A DNA stretch of 64,000 nucleotides from Siphonodentalium dalli (Eukaryota > Mollusca > Scaphopoda > Gadilida > Siphonodentaliidae): NCBI GenBank assembly GCA_032622095.1, contig CP136061.1, forward strand, positions 43,161,797 through 43,225,796, written 5' to 3'. Positions 38,450-49,897 of the stretch are shown here, piece after piece; within the stretch, counting starts at the first letter, position 1, and every line of letters begins with the position of its first letter. A program made the position numbers and the translations under genes. The notes beneath the pieces are model-generated. The model ran no database searches. It worked only from the letters and a program-made list of their open reading frames with translations, and was not told where the DNA came from.

Positions 38450-38694
38450 CGCTTTGCACAATTGTATAACACGACACTCTTCATTAAGTGCGCGAACTTT
38501 GCGTCCCCCAATGGCCAACGGAATAACAATATATTTATCTCTTTACAAAAACTGCACCACAACAACTATATGATTCATGCATGGTTTTATTAATGTCGCC
38601 AGTGAGTGTCCCAAGCAAAATTCTCTTGGGAGCGTACGCAAGTGAGTGCAAGAATATAATATGTCTCAATGTATCGTTACTATAATGATTGTGC
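38450..38694. other. Spacer between two MITE copies
   Basis: About 245 bp, no feature. Confidence 0.5.
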
Positions 38695-39137
38695 TTAAAG
38701 GCACGGGTGGCGTTCGTTTCAGAAATATTTATATTTTTTCAAATCGCCATCAACAGAAGGAACACCAACATATATACAGTTCCGCTCATATGCCAAACAT
38801 AATCAGCGCGTAAACAGTATGTCGTCAAGACGTACGATGGTGTACGTAAACAAGAGCCTGCTCGTTATTTCCATATCAGGAAAACAGTAACAAATAATTC
38901 TCTTTATGTTTACCATATCCGGATCTGAACAAAAGCCAGGTAACGTAACGTTTTTCGCTTTTGTTTACACAACGAAGTAGGGTGACAATAACACACTGTT
39001 TATGCCTTATTTCTTATTGGCATACGGTCAAAGTCTGTCTATACATGTATCTTACTATTCCTTCTGTTTATGGCGGTTTTTGACGGGGGTGAAAATTTTA
39101 TCAGCATACCCACCGCCAACACCGCCCGTATCTTTAA
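38695..39137 (-). mobile_element. TTAA-flanked MITE, copy 4 (diverged subfamily)
   Basis: TTAAAGGCACGGGTGGCGTTCG at the left and, complemented, TTAAAGATACGGGCGGTGTTGG at the right. The interior aligns to the family (atggcggtttttgacggg; gtcaaagtctgtctata; tttaccatatc) but with many differences. It lies head-to-head with copy 3. Confidence 0.75.
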
Positions 39138-39924
39138 GGTATGTCTGTCTGGCTCATTTCTATATCTATTTCCTCAATAAATAAAATTAAAAAAATAGGA
39201 AATTTAGCCTGACGTTCTGCATTGTATCAATGGTATAACATAATATAAAGTTATTATACAATGTTGTGCTCAGAATGTGTTTGTCTTGTACGAGTCCAGG
39301 TTGTTGTGAAAAGTCATATTGGACGAGACACACAGTGAGACACCCACCAAGCCACCAAACACCCCCGGGATCACCCTCCCGTCGTTGTGTCCCTGTTCGG
39401 ACGAATTGGTATGGTCGGGGGACGTCACAAACTTAACTACTAATAATATGTTTGTATGTTCATAATTAAGTGTACACATAATAGGCTTAATTTTTGCTGT
39501 ACTATGTGAAACCACTGTGATATTTAAAACTTTGTTCTTGCAAATGAATAAATAATATTTGTATTTACTGGTATAAAACTATTATTATTTACCCCAGGTC
39601 CGGCACATATGCAAAATACAATTTGTTGCCATATAAACATTGAAATATGACTATTTATATTGCATAATTATGCCATTTTGTATTGCATATAAATATTAAC
39701 ACGGGCGGTTGCAACTATATTTGATAGATGATATCTTGCTTTATCACATAATTAACCCACAACACCAGCTTCATAATTATTGGTAAGACACACGTGTAAT
39801 ATTAGCGCGTGCAATGACGTCACGACTTTATTTAAATGACTTGCGATTGCTGAAGTTTATGATTGTTGTTTTCGGTGAATACATCGCGTTGCTTCGCGTT
39901 TATTGATCATGTGATAAAAAGTAT
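39138..39924. other. No gene recognised
   Basis: Noncoding AT-rich DNA. Confidence 0.5.
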
Positions 39925-40063
39925 CTCAAACTCGTTCTATTTTATACGTAATTATCAACCTCGTCTACTCAATTCTATTTGAGCCTCGGTAAACCTCGGC
40001 TCAAATCGAATTTAGTGAACTCTGTTAATAAATTCCGTATAAAATAGAAACTCATGTGAGACC
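39925..40063. repeat. Short terminal-inverted-repeat element (about 140 bp)
   Basis: The left end tctcaaactcgttctattttatacg pairs with the right end cgtataaaatagaaactcatgtgaga. A central tgagcc..ggctca hairpin sits between. Consistent with a tiny MITE. Confidence 0.65.
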
Positions 40064-40256
40064 GTCTATATATACACCATAAGAAACCGCTTACATGTAC
40101 GTGAATATTTCTTTTGCACGAGCCTAAATGTATTGCATTTCGGAATCTACGGGTTCGATTACATAATTGAATATGAAAGTGTATCTATTATAACAACTGT
40201 GACATATAGAGGATACCACGGCCTTTGGCTGGATACGAGAACTATCATGAGTGCAT

Positions 40257-40325
40257 GGGTACAAGCAAATACCCATTTTCCACGAGCGGCTTCCGCGAGT
40301 GGAAAATCGATATTTGCTTGTACCC
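40257..40325. repeat. Strong hairpin, 27-bp arms
   Basis: GGGTACAAGCAAATA at 40257-40271 pairs perfectly with 40311-40325, and ATTTTCCAC continues the stem after a 3-base internal mismatch. The loop is about 15 bases. The size fits a pre-miRNA-like stem, but no expression evidence exists. Confidence 0.75.
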
Positions 40326-40492
40326 ACGAATGATATTTCTCAGTTTCTTTTTATTGTATGCGTTTCGCCATTTCAATTTGCCATTAGTTATCTCAGTCTC
40401 ACGCGATACCGATTAAAGGTGGAAGGGCAGTAACTCAATTTAAACTGCTCGCGATCTGAAATAGTCCGGTGGCTTCGATATGGCTCTGCAAC

Positions 40493-40500
40493 GTGCATTC
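40493..40500. repeat. 8-bp target-site duplication, left (GTGCATTC)
   Basis: Identical to 49686-49693 and directly abutting the terminal inverted repeat. Eight base pairs is the duplication length produced by P-type transposases. Confidence 0.95.
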
Positions 40501-40522
40501 CAGGGAATATATACAACGGGAA
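40501..40522 (+). repeat. P-type element left terminal inverted repeat
   Basis: 22 bp, reverse complement of 49664-49685 without mismatch. Lies at the 3' end of the transposase gene. Confidence 0.95.
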
Positions 40523-41265
40523 TAGAAGGTTCACTTCCTGTTGGCTCAATGTAATGCATGACGTCGCCAGCATCCGCCATTCTGGTAGGATAGAAGAGCG
40601 AATGGCGTCATTGGTTACAACAGCATCATTCACTTCCTAGATGTTGTGGAGGAGATATCTCCGAAAAAAATAACGATATCCAGCGAAATTACAACCAGAA
40701 GTAAGTAACATTGACTTGATTATCATATAGTACAATCTTAAATCTTAACCGATCCATATTGGCCTTTGGTGACAGTTGTTTATCTTCCTAGGTTTCGTGG
40801 CTAACGGTACATCGCACTGTTGCAGTATACAGCAGTACACGTGTTATTTTTTAAATAAAGGTAGTAGGTTTAGAAAAGTACGTGTTTTATTCTAACAATA
40901 ACAAGTTTATTGTACTCACATCAAATCTGGAGCATCTCCACGACTCCCGACGTGACAATATTCGATTGAGAATTTGAGTCCAGTGTGCTGTCACACTGGG
41001 TGAATAACATTAGCACACAGATCCTGATTACATGAAACAAATTTAATTATAGAGTGAGTACAGTTTGTGCTGGCTTCTGCCATCCATTCTATTTATGAAT
41101 ATATTTTTTTAAGCTAATATTGAGATTAATCAATTCATTTGGTACTAAAACCAAATGATACTAGGCCCCTACAATTTGGCTACAAATAAAACAAAACAGC
41201 CAACCCTACATAATTATGACGATAAAAAACAATTGTTGACAAAATGATTCCTTTACTCTCAGTCT
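40523..41265. other. Subterminal noncoding region of the P-type element
   Basis: Contains a tcacttcctgttgg / conserved subterminal block (40525-40600) shared with the other end. No gene. Confidence 0.6.
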
Positions 41266-41434
41266 CAGGTGCCTAATAATAGTGTCAGCACGATTATTAA
41301 TTTTGGAGAAAATTCCCAATAATCACTATTATTTGGCATTGAGACATAGAGTGAAATTGCCAACACTAAATTTCAGCCCAAATGCCCACCCATCACTATT
41401 ATTTAATTAGGCCATCACGATTATTAGGCACCTG
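41266..41434. mobile_element. Nested small MITE (169 bp)
   Basis: Inverted ends CAGGTGCCTAATAATAGTG and CACGATTATTAGGCACCTG, with internal copies of catcactattattt and its complement. Inserted inside the P-type element, hence younger than it. Confidence 0.75.
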
Positions 41435-42890
41435 AGAGTAAGTTACTGCTCATGCGCTATGGAGAGACTCCCTTTGTTTGATTAACTGGCCAATTGGCAT
41501 CAATTACATGTATCCCTTTAACTGAAAATTCAATTACAGTGCCCCTTATAAAATTTAATTGATAGTGTACTTTATTATTGTATTGGATGTATATAAAAAG
41601 TTATTTAATAACAATTAAATTAATCAAGAACTCATAAATAGAAATGCAACAAACTTACTAATAGTGAATAATTTTATTAAGAGAAGTGAATTCAAAAATA
41701 TGGAGAATTAGAATCAAAATTAAACAATAAAAAAATCCTCTTAACAAACCCGAAAGACTAAATAACAGAAATGATTCAATCAACAGCTATTCACCTTGAT
41801 TAATTAGAACCAGCTAGCTGGTCAACAGACCTATATAACATGCCCAACATAGAAGCCGGAACTTGGCTGGTACTGAAAAGCTGAAACAATCTCAAGCCAA
41901 AAAACAAGCAAACAACAAGTGCTATAAACTCCAGTACTGATAGCCAAGCATTATACTTTTGGACTCATTGAGATCATGTATTGATGAAAATGTGCAATAT
42001 AAGTGATCAGGCAAATTTCATTAAAAATGTGTGAATGACTTTTTGACTGAGACAGATTCATCACATCAGTAATATATTTACTGTTCACAAATTGAGACGA
42101 AACAAGAGGGGAAATGAAAACCATACATGTAGCTCTTTGAAAATTGTAATCTAACTTCAGTTTATTTTCAAGATGTACCGGTATACAAGATGGAACTCAT
42201 GCAGTGCTCAGATAAAAATAATTAACATAAACAAATTAAAGTTGAACTTGGTTTTTTTTATGAAGATGCTCACCTTCTTACACATGGGTGAAAATAACTG
42301 TTATGTTATCAAAATAAAAATTTGTTTTTAATATTTCTCATGAATTAAATGACAAAATTGCTGGATTCTGATTGTAAAACCATTTGAAGTGGTCATGGGA
42401 ATAAACCAGTACTAGAATATCCGGAAGTATTGGACAGCATCTTCAAACCAAAACAAAATTGAATAGAGAACCAATTTCAAGCGAATGAAAAAGACAACAA
42501 CAAACATAACACAGTAAAAATCAGTATGTACAATGTTCAACGGCAGACAAAGGACTAGCTTCTTCAGGATTAATTTTCACATGCTTGTGTCACCTCTGGA
42601 CTGATTTGACCAGCCACTTTAACCCCTTCGTGACTGTAGCTTTACTGTTGCAGCATTAAAGATCATGTGCCAGTGCATTGTCTTATATATGTGAGTCTAC
42701 CATAGGGAATCTTGCATATATAAGAGAATATACTGGCCTACTGTACAAGGCCAAGGGGAATATTGTGAGGCCAATGTATTCTTTTATATATACGAGTCTC
42801 CATATGGGAGACTCGCATATAAGAGAATGCATTGACATAGGGTTTTGGCAGAATTTCTGAATACTCCAGTCATGGAAGGGTTAAAGGCAC
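41435..42890. other. AT-rich noncoding 3' region of the P-type element
   Basis: No gene. A short dyad cgagtctcc-atat-gggagactcg lies at about 42794-42817, with related gagtct words around 42693, suggesting decayed inverted repeats. Confidence 0.5.
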
Positions 42891-43382
42891 GTGAGGCCTT
42901 AGTTGTCGAAAATATTCATATTTGTCCCAATCACCGTAAACAGAAAAACATTAAAACGCATACAGTTTCGTTCATATATACCATGACCATCACGTAAACA
43001 GCATGTTATCATAAAGACCTACTATATTTTACCTAAGCAAGAGCCTGATTGTGTTACAGAAGACAGCACAATGCTACTGGCTAATCACACACAAATGGCA
43101 TAAATGCTCTTTATTAGTTCCATATCAGGAATTCACCAACAAAGAACGCTCTTTATGTTTACCATCATAATATAAACAAACACCAGAAAAGTAACTTTTT
43201 ATGCTTTTGTTTACATAACAATGGTCAAACATTTGACAATAACATACTGTGTATGTGATATTTCTTATTTGTATACGGACAAAGTCTGTCTACATTTTGA
43301 TGTTCTTTCTGTTTGTGGCGGTTTTTGACGGGTGGAAATATTTTCACAGGATACCCACCGCCAAGGCCAACCGTACCTTTAA
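42891..43382 (-). mobile_element. TTAA-flanked MITE, copy 5, nested in the P-type element
   Basis: Full-length copy flanked by TTAA at 42891-42894 and 43379-43382, very similar to copy 2. Its position shows that the family was active after the P-type element arrived. Confidence 0.88.
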
Positions 43383-44596
43383 AGCTCAATCACTCTCCAA
43401 CCACATGATCCATTTAAAGTGATCTTTAATGTTGAAGACTAAGTAATAGAGTAGCCTTGGCTCACATTTATCCAATACAAATATGCTAATTAATATACCC
43501 ATATATCATAATCATGCTAGTATAGCACTCTGATTATTGAAATAACTTAATTTTACATCTATCATCTTGTAACTATTTATTGTTTTCTGATACTGAACTG
43601 TTAAAATATAACAATAAAGAGCATTTGTGGGTATCTTATCCTAGTATTTTTATATCGCTTCTCTAGGACAATTTCTAAACATCTATATTTTAATGTACAT
43701 GTAATTTCGTGTATGACATAGTGCTAATTATGCAATGTCATTATCCGGTTTGGTTGATTTGCTGTTCACAGGAGGTGTTGATCAGACAATAGATGAAAAA
43801 AGAACTTCACTGGTGTTGGAAGATAGAACAAGCACGTTCCTTAAATAATATTTTCGTCGATTCGTGATGAATATGGAGTGGGGCAGTCCTGCTTTGGCTA
43901 TTTTGAATTTGGCACAAGGACCAGCAAACACAGGAACATAAATGTTAACTGATGTTGGAAGTTAGAACAAGTGCACATCTTATTTGTATTGCATTGGTTT
44001 CTCCAATTCCTGATGACTCATATATGTCATAAATATATGTGTTACAGTTTAGATTTCAACACTATAGGTCACTTTAAAATAGGATATCTATAAATATTCA
44101 GGGGACATTTGCATGCCTATCTCGAAACTGACAATTTAGTGACAAACAATGAGATATATATTTCTCCATTAATGATTTGTCATAAACATGTTCATAAACA
44201 TGTTCATGAATTATTTCCCTACATTTTTTGAAAAGCATAACAATGACATGTTGGCAACTAGGGACTCTATCATATGATATGGCTTTACTGGGATGTGACT
44301 ATATATAGGAGGCCAAATTCACTTTTAATAATTATTCGTGCTTAAGTGCAATTAATTGTTTATATATTTGGGAAGATATAATTATTGTCAGTAACTTATT
44401 TAAGTCACGAGGTGAGGTGCACATGCCATACTTCCATGTGTAAAAGTCATTTGCAATTTCTGTTAACGACCCGAAAGTTAGTGATTTTGTATGTGTATAC
44501 CCCAGAATGTTGCCCCTAAGGCATAACAGATGTCCCGCTGCTGACTTTTAAAGAGTAGAAAACAGTTATATTCATTAAATATATGCAGCTAAAATT
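43383..44596. other. Noncoding region downstream of the transposase
   Basis: AT-rich, no reading frame of note; probably 3' untranslated and intergenic sequence of the element. Confidence 0.5.
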
Positions 44597-47500
44597 TCAG
44601 AGTCCCATAACTTTGATGACCTTCCTATCTTTCCTAAGATTTTGTTTATCCTGGCTCATTTCACGATTTTGAAATCGAAGGCTGGCATGAATTCTGAGAG
44701 TTGTGTATACGTTTATGATGTATGTTACTGCTGTCTGGCATACTGGAAGATTACAACCCAGGTTAAACATTTGACTACAAACTCTCATTTTGATTTTGTC
44801 CTGGTGTGCGAGGGAAGCAAAATTTGTCCTGAATAAGTTTTCTAGTTTCTCCACATACCCAACAGATGCAACTGATGGTACTTTTAGTCCTCCAAAATCA
44901 CCTTGATTGTTACACAAAGCTTTCCCGTATATCAATGTGTGTTGTTCTGATTTGAACATTTCATCTTCTGACCCCAAACTACCAAATGAACATTGATGAC
45001 ATTTATGTGATAAATTTTGTTTCTTCAGCAAATACCCTGCTATATAGTTTAATGTATTCCTTTCAGGTAGTGCTGAGACAATATCAGGAATGTGGATAAT
45101 TGGAGGGATCTGATTTGGAGATGACTGTTGAGAGTTTTATGCTGCAGCTACATACATGTAGGAATGATCATTTGCTTTATCAACATTCTCAGTAGCCTTT
45201 ACCTTAGAACTGAGACTCTTCAAAGACGAAAGCATTATGTCAGTGTCATATTTGCAATTATTGCCTTTTGGTTTCTTTAACATCAGATTGACAAGGCACT
45301 GTTTGTAGGCAGAGACAAATTGTTCAGCATTAGGATTGTCTCTACATATACCTGCTTGGCGAATTAAGGAAAAGAAGTTCTCAAGACAATCCTGGTTGAG
45401 GCGGTTGGTCGAAAGAAAACTAAAATTATCATTTTCTGCTAATTCTTTCCATAAGCCATACAGGGCACTGATGGAAATACGCCAGCCTTTGATAAAATTG
45501 CAATTTAGCCTTTGATATGCCTACAGGCTGCAAATCATGGAACACTCCAGCACATTCTTGTAGAGAACTGTCATGAATCGAATTGGACCTTATTGCACCT
45601 CTGTGTGGTTTCAGCCGATCTTTCTGGTGACGAGAATTGAAGCTGTCGAATAGCTGATCATACCGAACCAGGAATTTAGCTGTGTATATGGCTTCTGGTG
45701 GCAGCTGACCGAGACTAGAATATGTTACGATAGCAACAGCGACTGAGTGACTCAAGACTTGTGTTGCAAGGTAGACCCGCATCTTGGAGAAATTGTTCAT
45801 AGCAAAATGTTTTGGTGTCAGTTTCGGACACATCCGAATTGGGGGTTTTGCATCCATCCGATAGAGATCATCAATATATTTCCATTTTATATTTTATTGT
45901 CATGTGTAAAATGGTATGTCATAAGGTTGTTGCGGGCACTCTTAATAAGATGTGGAGGGTCATAGAAACAGAATATTTTCTTACCATTGATTGAAATAAA
46001 TGGTGTCTTTTCACTAACACCAAGCTTTGTGTATGCGGACCTGTTGGTTGAACTCTGATCGCATACAGTACCTTTTATGTTACACCCAGCATCTTGCAAT
46101 TGAGGTATTATCTCAAGCACTGGGGATTTGACAAGTGCAGCATCTGAACTACCAGATGTAAAAAAATACCCAATAGGCTGCTTCCATTTTACAGTTATAC
46201 CTCTCACAATGCCTTTTTTGCAATTTTCGAGCTTTTGAAAATTGTGGTCTCCTCCAGCCCGATGATTGAATCTGTGCGACTATTATACTTAAGTGCTTGC
46301 TTAATTGACAGTTCATCAAAACTCAAAATACAACATCGATCTTTGGTCCCAAACGACTTCAGTTTCTCTTTGAGTATGTCGATGACAACTGGATGGAAAC
46401 CTACATCTGTTGTCAAGGACCGATTCCACCTTTTGACTGAACTAATAGATGGTAATAGAAATAATTGAGACAGTAGCCGGTAGGTCGTTTTGCTACTATA
46501 GTAGATGGATAAGGCCAAACTTTTATCCTCATCTGTCCATCTTCGTCCATGCTTAAGCCTGGTCGACATCATGGCCTGACTGCGGAAAAACTGCTGCATT
46601 GATGGAGGAAGTATTTTCACAGCCGCTTCAATTATTTGATTCCTTTTCTTTTTACCTGGAGACACTGACTTGAGTTTGGCTACCTTCTTCCTTTCCCTAC
46701 AAATGGCTACCCGCTGCCTGTTGATTATTGTTTTGAATTCTGTGTTGTTGTTGTTGTTGTCGTTGTTTACTGTATCTTCATTCTTCACACTGGGTGCAAG
46801 ATTTGATGTACATGAAGTACTGGTTGAACAATTCACTGCATCAGCAGATAGACATACATTTAGTTTTTTTTTAGGGGGCTGCGAGACGCCACTCGTTTTG
46901 GCAATTTTCTTTTCGGTGTTAGGGTAGGTGGTGTATTTGGAACATCAAATATTGTAGGTACAGCATTTGGCTTTAAAGAATTCCTCATCTGACTGGTGTT
47001 GAACATGATATTCTCGAAATGGACTGAACAAATTCGGTAACTATTGTACCCATCATTTGCCTTTTTACCTTTTAGGTTTAATAACCTTGAATTCTGAACC
47101 CATAAAGCAGACCTGAAATTCATTTTCATAATACTATACATTATATGAGACTAATTTGACTGAATTGTTTAAGACCCACTTGCACCTATTTCATATTATA
47201 AAAATGAAACAATTTGAATGGTGATATGTAGTAGCCAGCGTGTGGCAACATGAGGGGATGTGCTTTTTGGTGGGGGTGTCTCCCCCCAAACTTTGATTAA
47301 AATATTTTTTTTAATTTTTGCTCAAAATGGACATCTGACATCTGACAATGTTCAAACTGTGGGAGTGGGGGAATTGATTGATCTGGTTCAAAGGTGGGGG
47401 GTGCAGTTGGAAATTTAAATGTGTAAACCCTACCCCAACATAGACCATGCAGCCACATCCCTGCTAGTAACTGACATCATTTAATACTTCAAAACTATTT

Positions 47501-48296
47501 GTCATACCATAGATGCGAATTACTTTTTAAAGGCCCACTTACTTTTCGAATGCTCAGATAACATTCCATATTATAATCCATTTGGAAGAGGAACCAAAAA
47601 GATATATATTCCACCATAACACGAAGTATCTGTGCCCTGGGACTGTCTACCATTAAGTGATAGAGATTAATTCCAAGACTTCCCCCATCTTCAACCCAGA
47701 ATTCAAACTAAGAGTAGAGTTATTCCCCTTCCATTGAGTATGATATAGTTTATAGTACAGTACAGATCAAAATTAATGCAGGACACACCTCGACAAAGAC
47801 AACATGTCCCCAGTTTATTCAACCCTATGAGTAAACAATACAATGTTTTGGAGCTTCCTCTTCCAAATGGTATATAACATGGAATATTGTGGAGGCATAT
47901 ACAGAGATACCTGCTCCATTTGGGTATCCCTGTGTTCAAGAATCTAAATGAATTTTCAACTATTTAAGCAATGTATAGAGACATATTTTTCATCATTGTT
48001 TCAATTGTTAACCTTTTACTGCATCTGATAAAAAGGAGCAGGAATCTTTTCTATACCGGATTGAAGGAAAATTGGAAGAAATAAATCACTCACCGATGCT
48101 CGTCTTTTGGAAAACGGAAGAGTGAAATATTTTCCTCCGAACTGCTTGAATTTTGGCAATTTATTGCTGAACATTGTGTGTTTGTCTTCTTTTTTTTCTT
48201 CACCTCACTTTCTGTTTTTTGGTTTTCACATTCTGTACCCCCGAGTCCATAGTTGTGTTCGACATTGACAAGGCTAAAATGGGGGGGATCAGGCAT
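44597..48296 (-). pseudogene. THAP-domain P-type transposase, two exons, frameshifted
   Basis: DDE transposase of the P/THAP9 family, which cuts and pastes its own element using an N-terminal zinc-dependent THAP DNA-binding domain. Exon 1 (48094-48296) encodes the first half of the THAP domain (C..N.C ... FRFPKDEH). The 981-bp intron 47113-48093 has GTGAGT and TTTCAG ends. Exon 2 (44597-47112) gives W, CSVHF and the signature AVPTIF, then a linker rich in Asn, the helix-turn-helix block SISSVKRW, the catalytic region SFDELSIKQAL, WKQPIGYFF, YDPPHLIKSARNNL, and NRLNQDCLENFFS with the acidic residue. Total span is about 900 codons, like THAP9. Breaks: frame changes at 46864-46872, 46214-46219, 45884-45896 and 45504-45506, and an in-frame TAA at 45137-45139. 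Every frame change fits loss of one A on the coding strand. Confidence 0.95.
47113..48093 (-). other. Intron of the P-type transposase
   Basis: GT-AG intron of 981 bp that splits the THAP domain between its second zinc ligand pair and the conserved tryptophan. Donor G|GTGAGT, acceptor TTTCAG. No nested gene is seen in it. Confidence 0.85.
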
Positions 48297-49663
48297 TCAA
48301 TATGATAATAGCATACTATAAATTTATTTTAATATTATTCATTCCGTTTGATCATCCCATTATCATTATTTTTTATCTTTTTTGTGTTTTAGTGTCCATT
48401 TTCTGAAGTTTACATTTTTTTTACTGTACGAAACAAATGGTGTTGAAATTAAAACGTTTATATAATCTGCTAATAATAATATTAATTTATTAGTGAATTA
48501 AAATTTAAAAATCTTTCTGTACATGTATGAGTACATGTACCTCCCAATGACCAGTTTGGATTTTATGGGACACAAAATCTTTTTCTACATATTATAGACA
48601 GTGAATTTGTGTGAATATATACGTAGTACTGATTTCCCCAATTCAAAAGAAATTGTATTAACTTGTAAAATACCATTTTGTCACAGCCACATCCATGATG
48701 ACACTGACGGAATATGAGTCACTGTGTCACAATCATTGCATGTTTGTCTGCAAAGGAATTATTTTTACGAATTACAACTCTATACAGCCTCTATGTTGTA
48801 ACCATAAAATAGATTTACAGATGGACCGTTACAGGTTTACCACTTTTGCCCGCATTAATAATCAATGCAGACATACAGTGATAAACCTGTAATTGTATGC
48901 AAAATTATATGTAATTTATATTATAAGAATTAGGGCAACATTATAATTTAGATTATTCATTATTTTATCATTAGTTCAGCATAATTGACAATGACTCAGG
49001 TGGGTACAATCACCGTACATGTACGTTGCACAAACATGATTATTTTGACTGATATTATTTGACAAATTGTGATGAATACAATCAATACATGTGTAACTTA
49101 CATGTATTTAAATTTAATATAATTTAACAGTTTAATATTGAAATTATGACTCAAGTTTCTCTTGTTTTTTCAAGTTGCTCAATTGTCAATTGACATGTTT
49201 GATAATGATATGGCAATTTCAAGGTCAAACTCACTCTTGTATTTAAAATGAAAACTACAATATTATAGCTTACAGACGTTTCACGTTGTTTATTCTCCCT
49301 TTTTAATAACTTTCAGTTTAAATATCAATCAAGATTCGAAGTTGTGAATATAGTTACTACTACTAGGCCTAGTCTAAATACTACGGTAGTCGGTACTTAC
49401 ACATTTTCAATAATACTTCATTTATTATAACGTTTAACTTTGTTTTACATCATTCACAAATAATGATGGCATTTTTAATAAATAACATTGTCAGTTTAAC
49501 TCTAAGAAACAGTTTTGTGTCCAATCCATGACAGATGTCCCACGGCAGTGCACTCGGAAGTAAACAAACGTATAGAGAATTAGGTCAGGATTTCCCCATG
49601 GAATCCTAACAGAATGGCGTCATGACAACTTCCGATGATTACCACAAATGCGCGGAGTGAACC
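48297..49663. other. 5' region of the P-type element
   Basis: Upstream of the transposase start; AT-rich with no gene. It should hold the promoter. The subterminal block ccatggaatcctaacagaatggcg at 49597-49620 matches the other end in inverse. Confidence 0.5.
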
Positions 49664-49685
49664 TTCCCGTTGTATATATTCCCTG
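49664..49685 (-). repeat. P-type element right terminal inverted repeat
   Basis: 22 bp, perfect partner of 40501-40522. Confidence 0.95.
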
Positions 49686-49693
49686 GTGCATTC
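49686..49693. repeat. 8-bp target-site duplication, right (GTGCATTC)
   Basis: Identical to 40493-40500. Confidence 0.95.
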
Positions 49694-49897
49694 CCACTAG
49701 AGATCAGTAACGGACTATCGCCATCTTAAATGTAGATGACGTCAGTTACGTCATCGTTAACAACATAGTGAAGGCTAATACGAAAAGTAAAAAAAAAAAA
49801 AGTATTAGCTCGCTGGGACAAGCGATTGATACGCCTTTTATTTCCCGACCGTTTAGCGCTATTTCACTAGATAGCATATAATACAAACTTGAAGTGT

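Larger units (their letters stand above)
40501..49685 (-). mobile_element. P-type (THAP9-like) DNA transposon, 9,185 bp, complete ends
   Basis: Both ends carry a perfect 22-bp terminal inverted repeat starting CAGGGAATATATACAACGGG, followed by a conserved subterminal AGGTTCACT(T)C and a GCCATTCTG(G/T)TAGGAT block. The element is flanked by the 8-bp duplication GTGCATTC. Inside, on the minus strand, lies a THAP-domain transposase with one intron; about 4 kb of noncoding DNA follows the gene, with two nested elements. This is much longer than the Drosophila P element (about 2.9 kb), mainly because of the intron and the long 3' region. The coding frame is broken in five places, so as written it would need a helper transposase. 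Confidence 0.96.
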
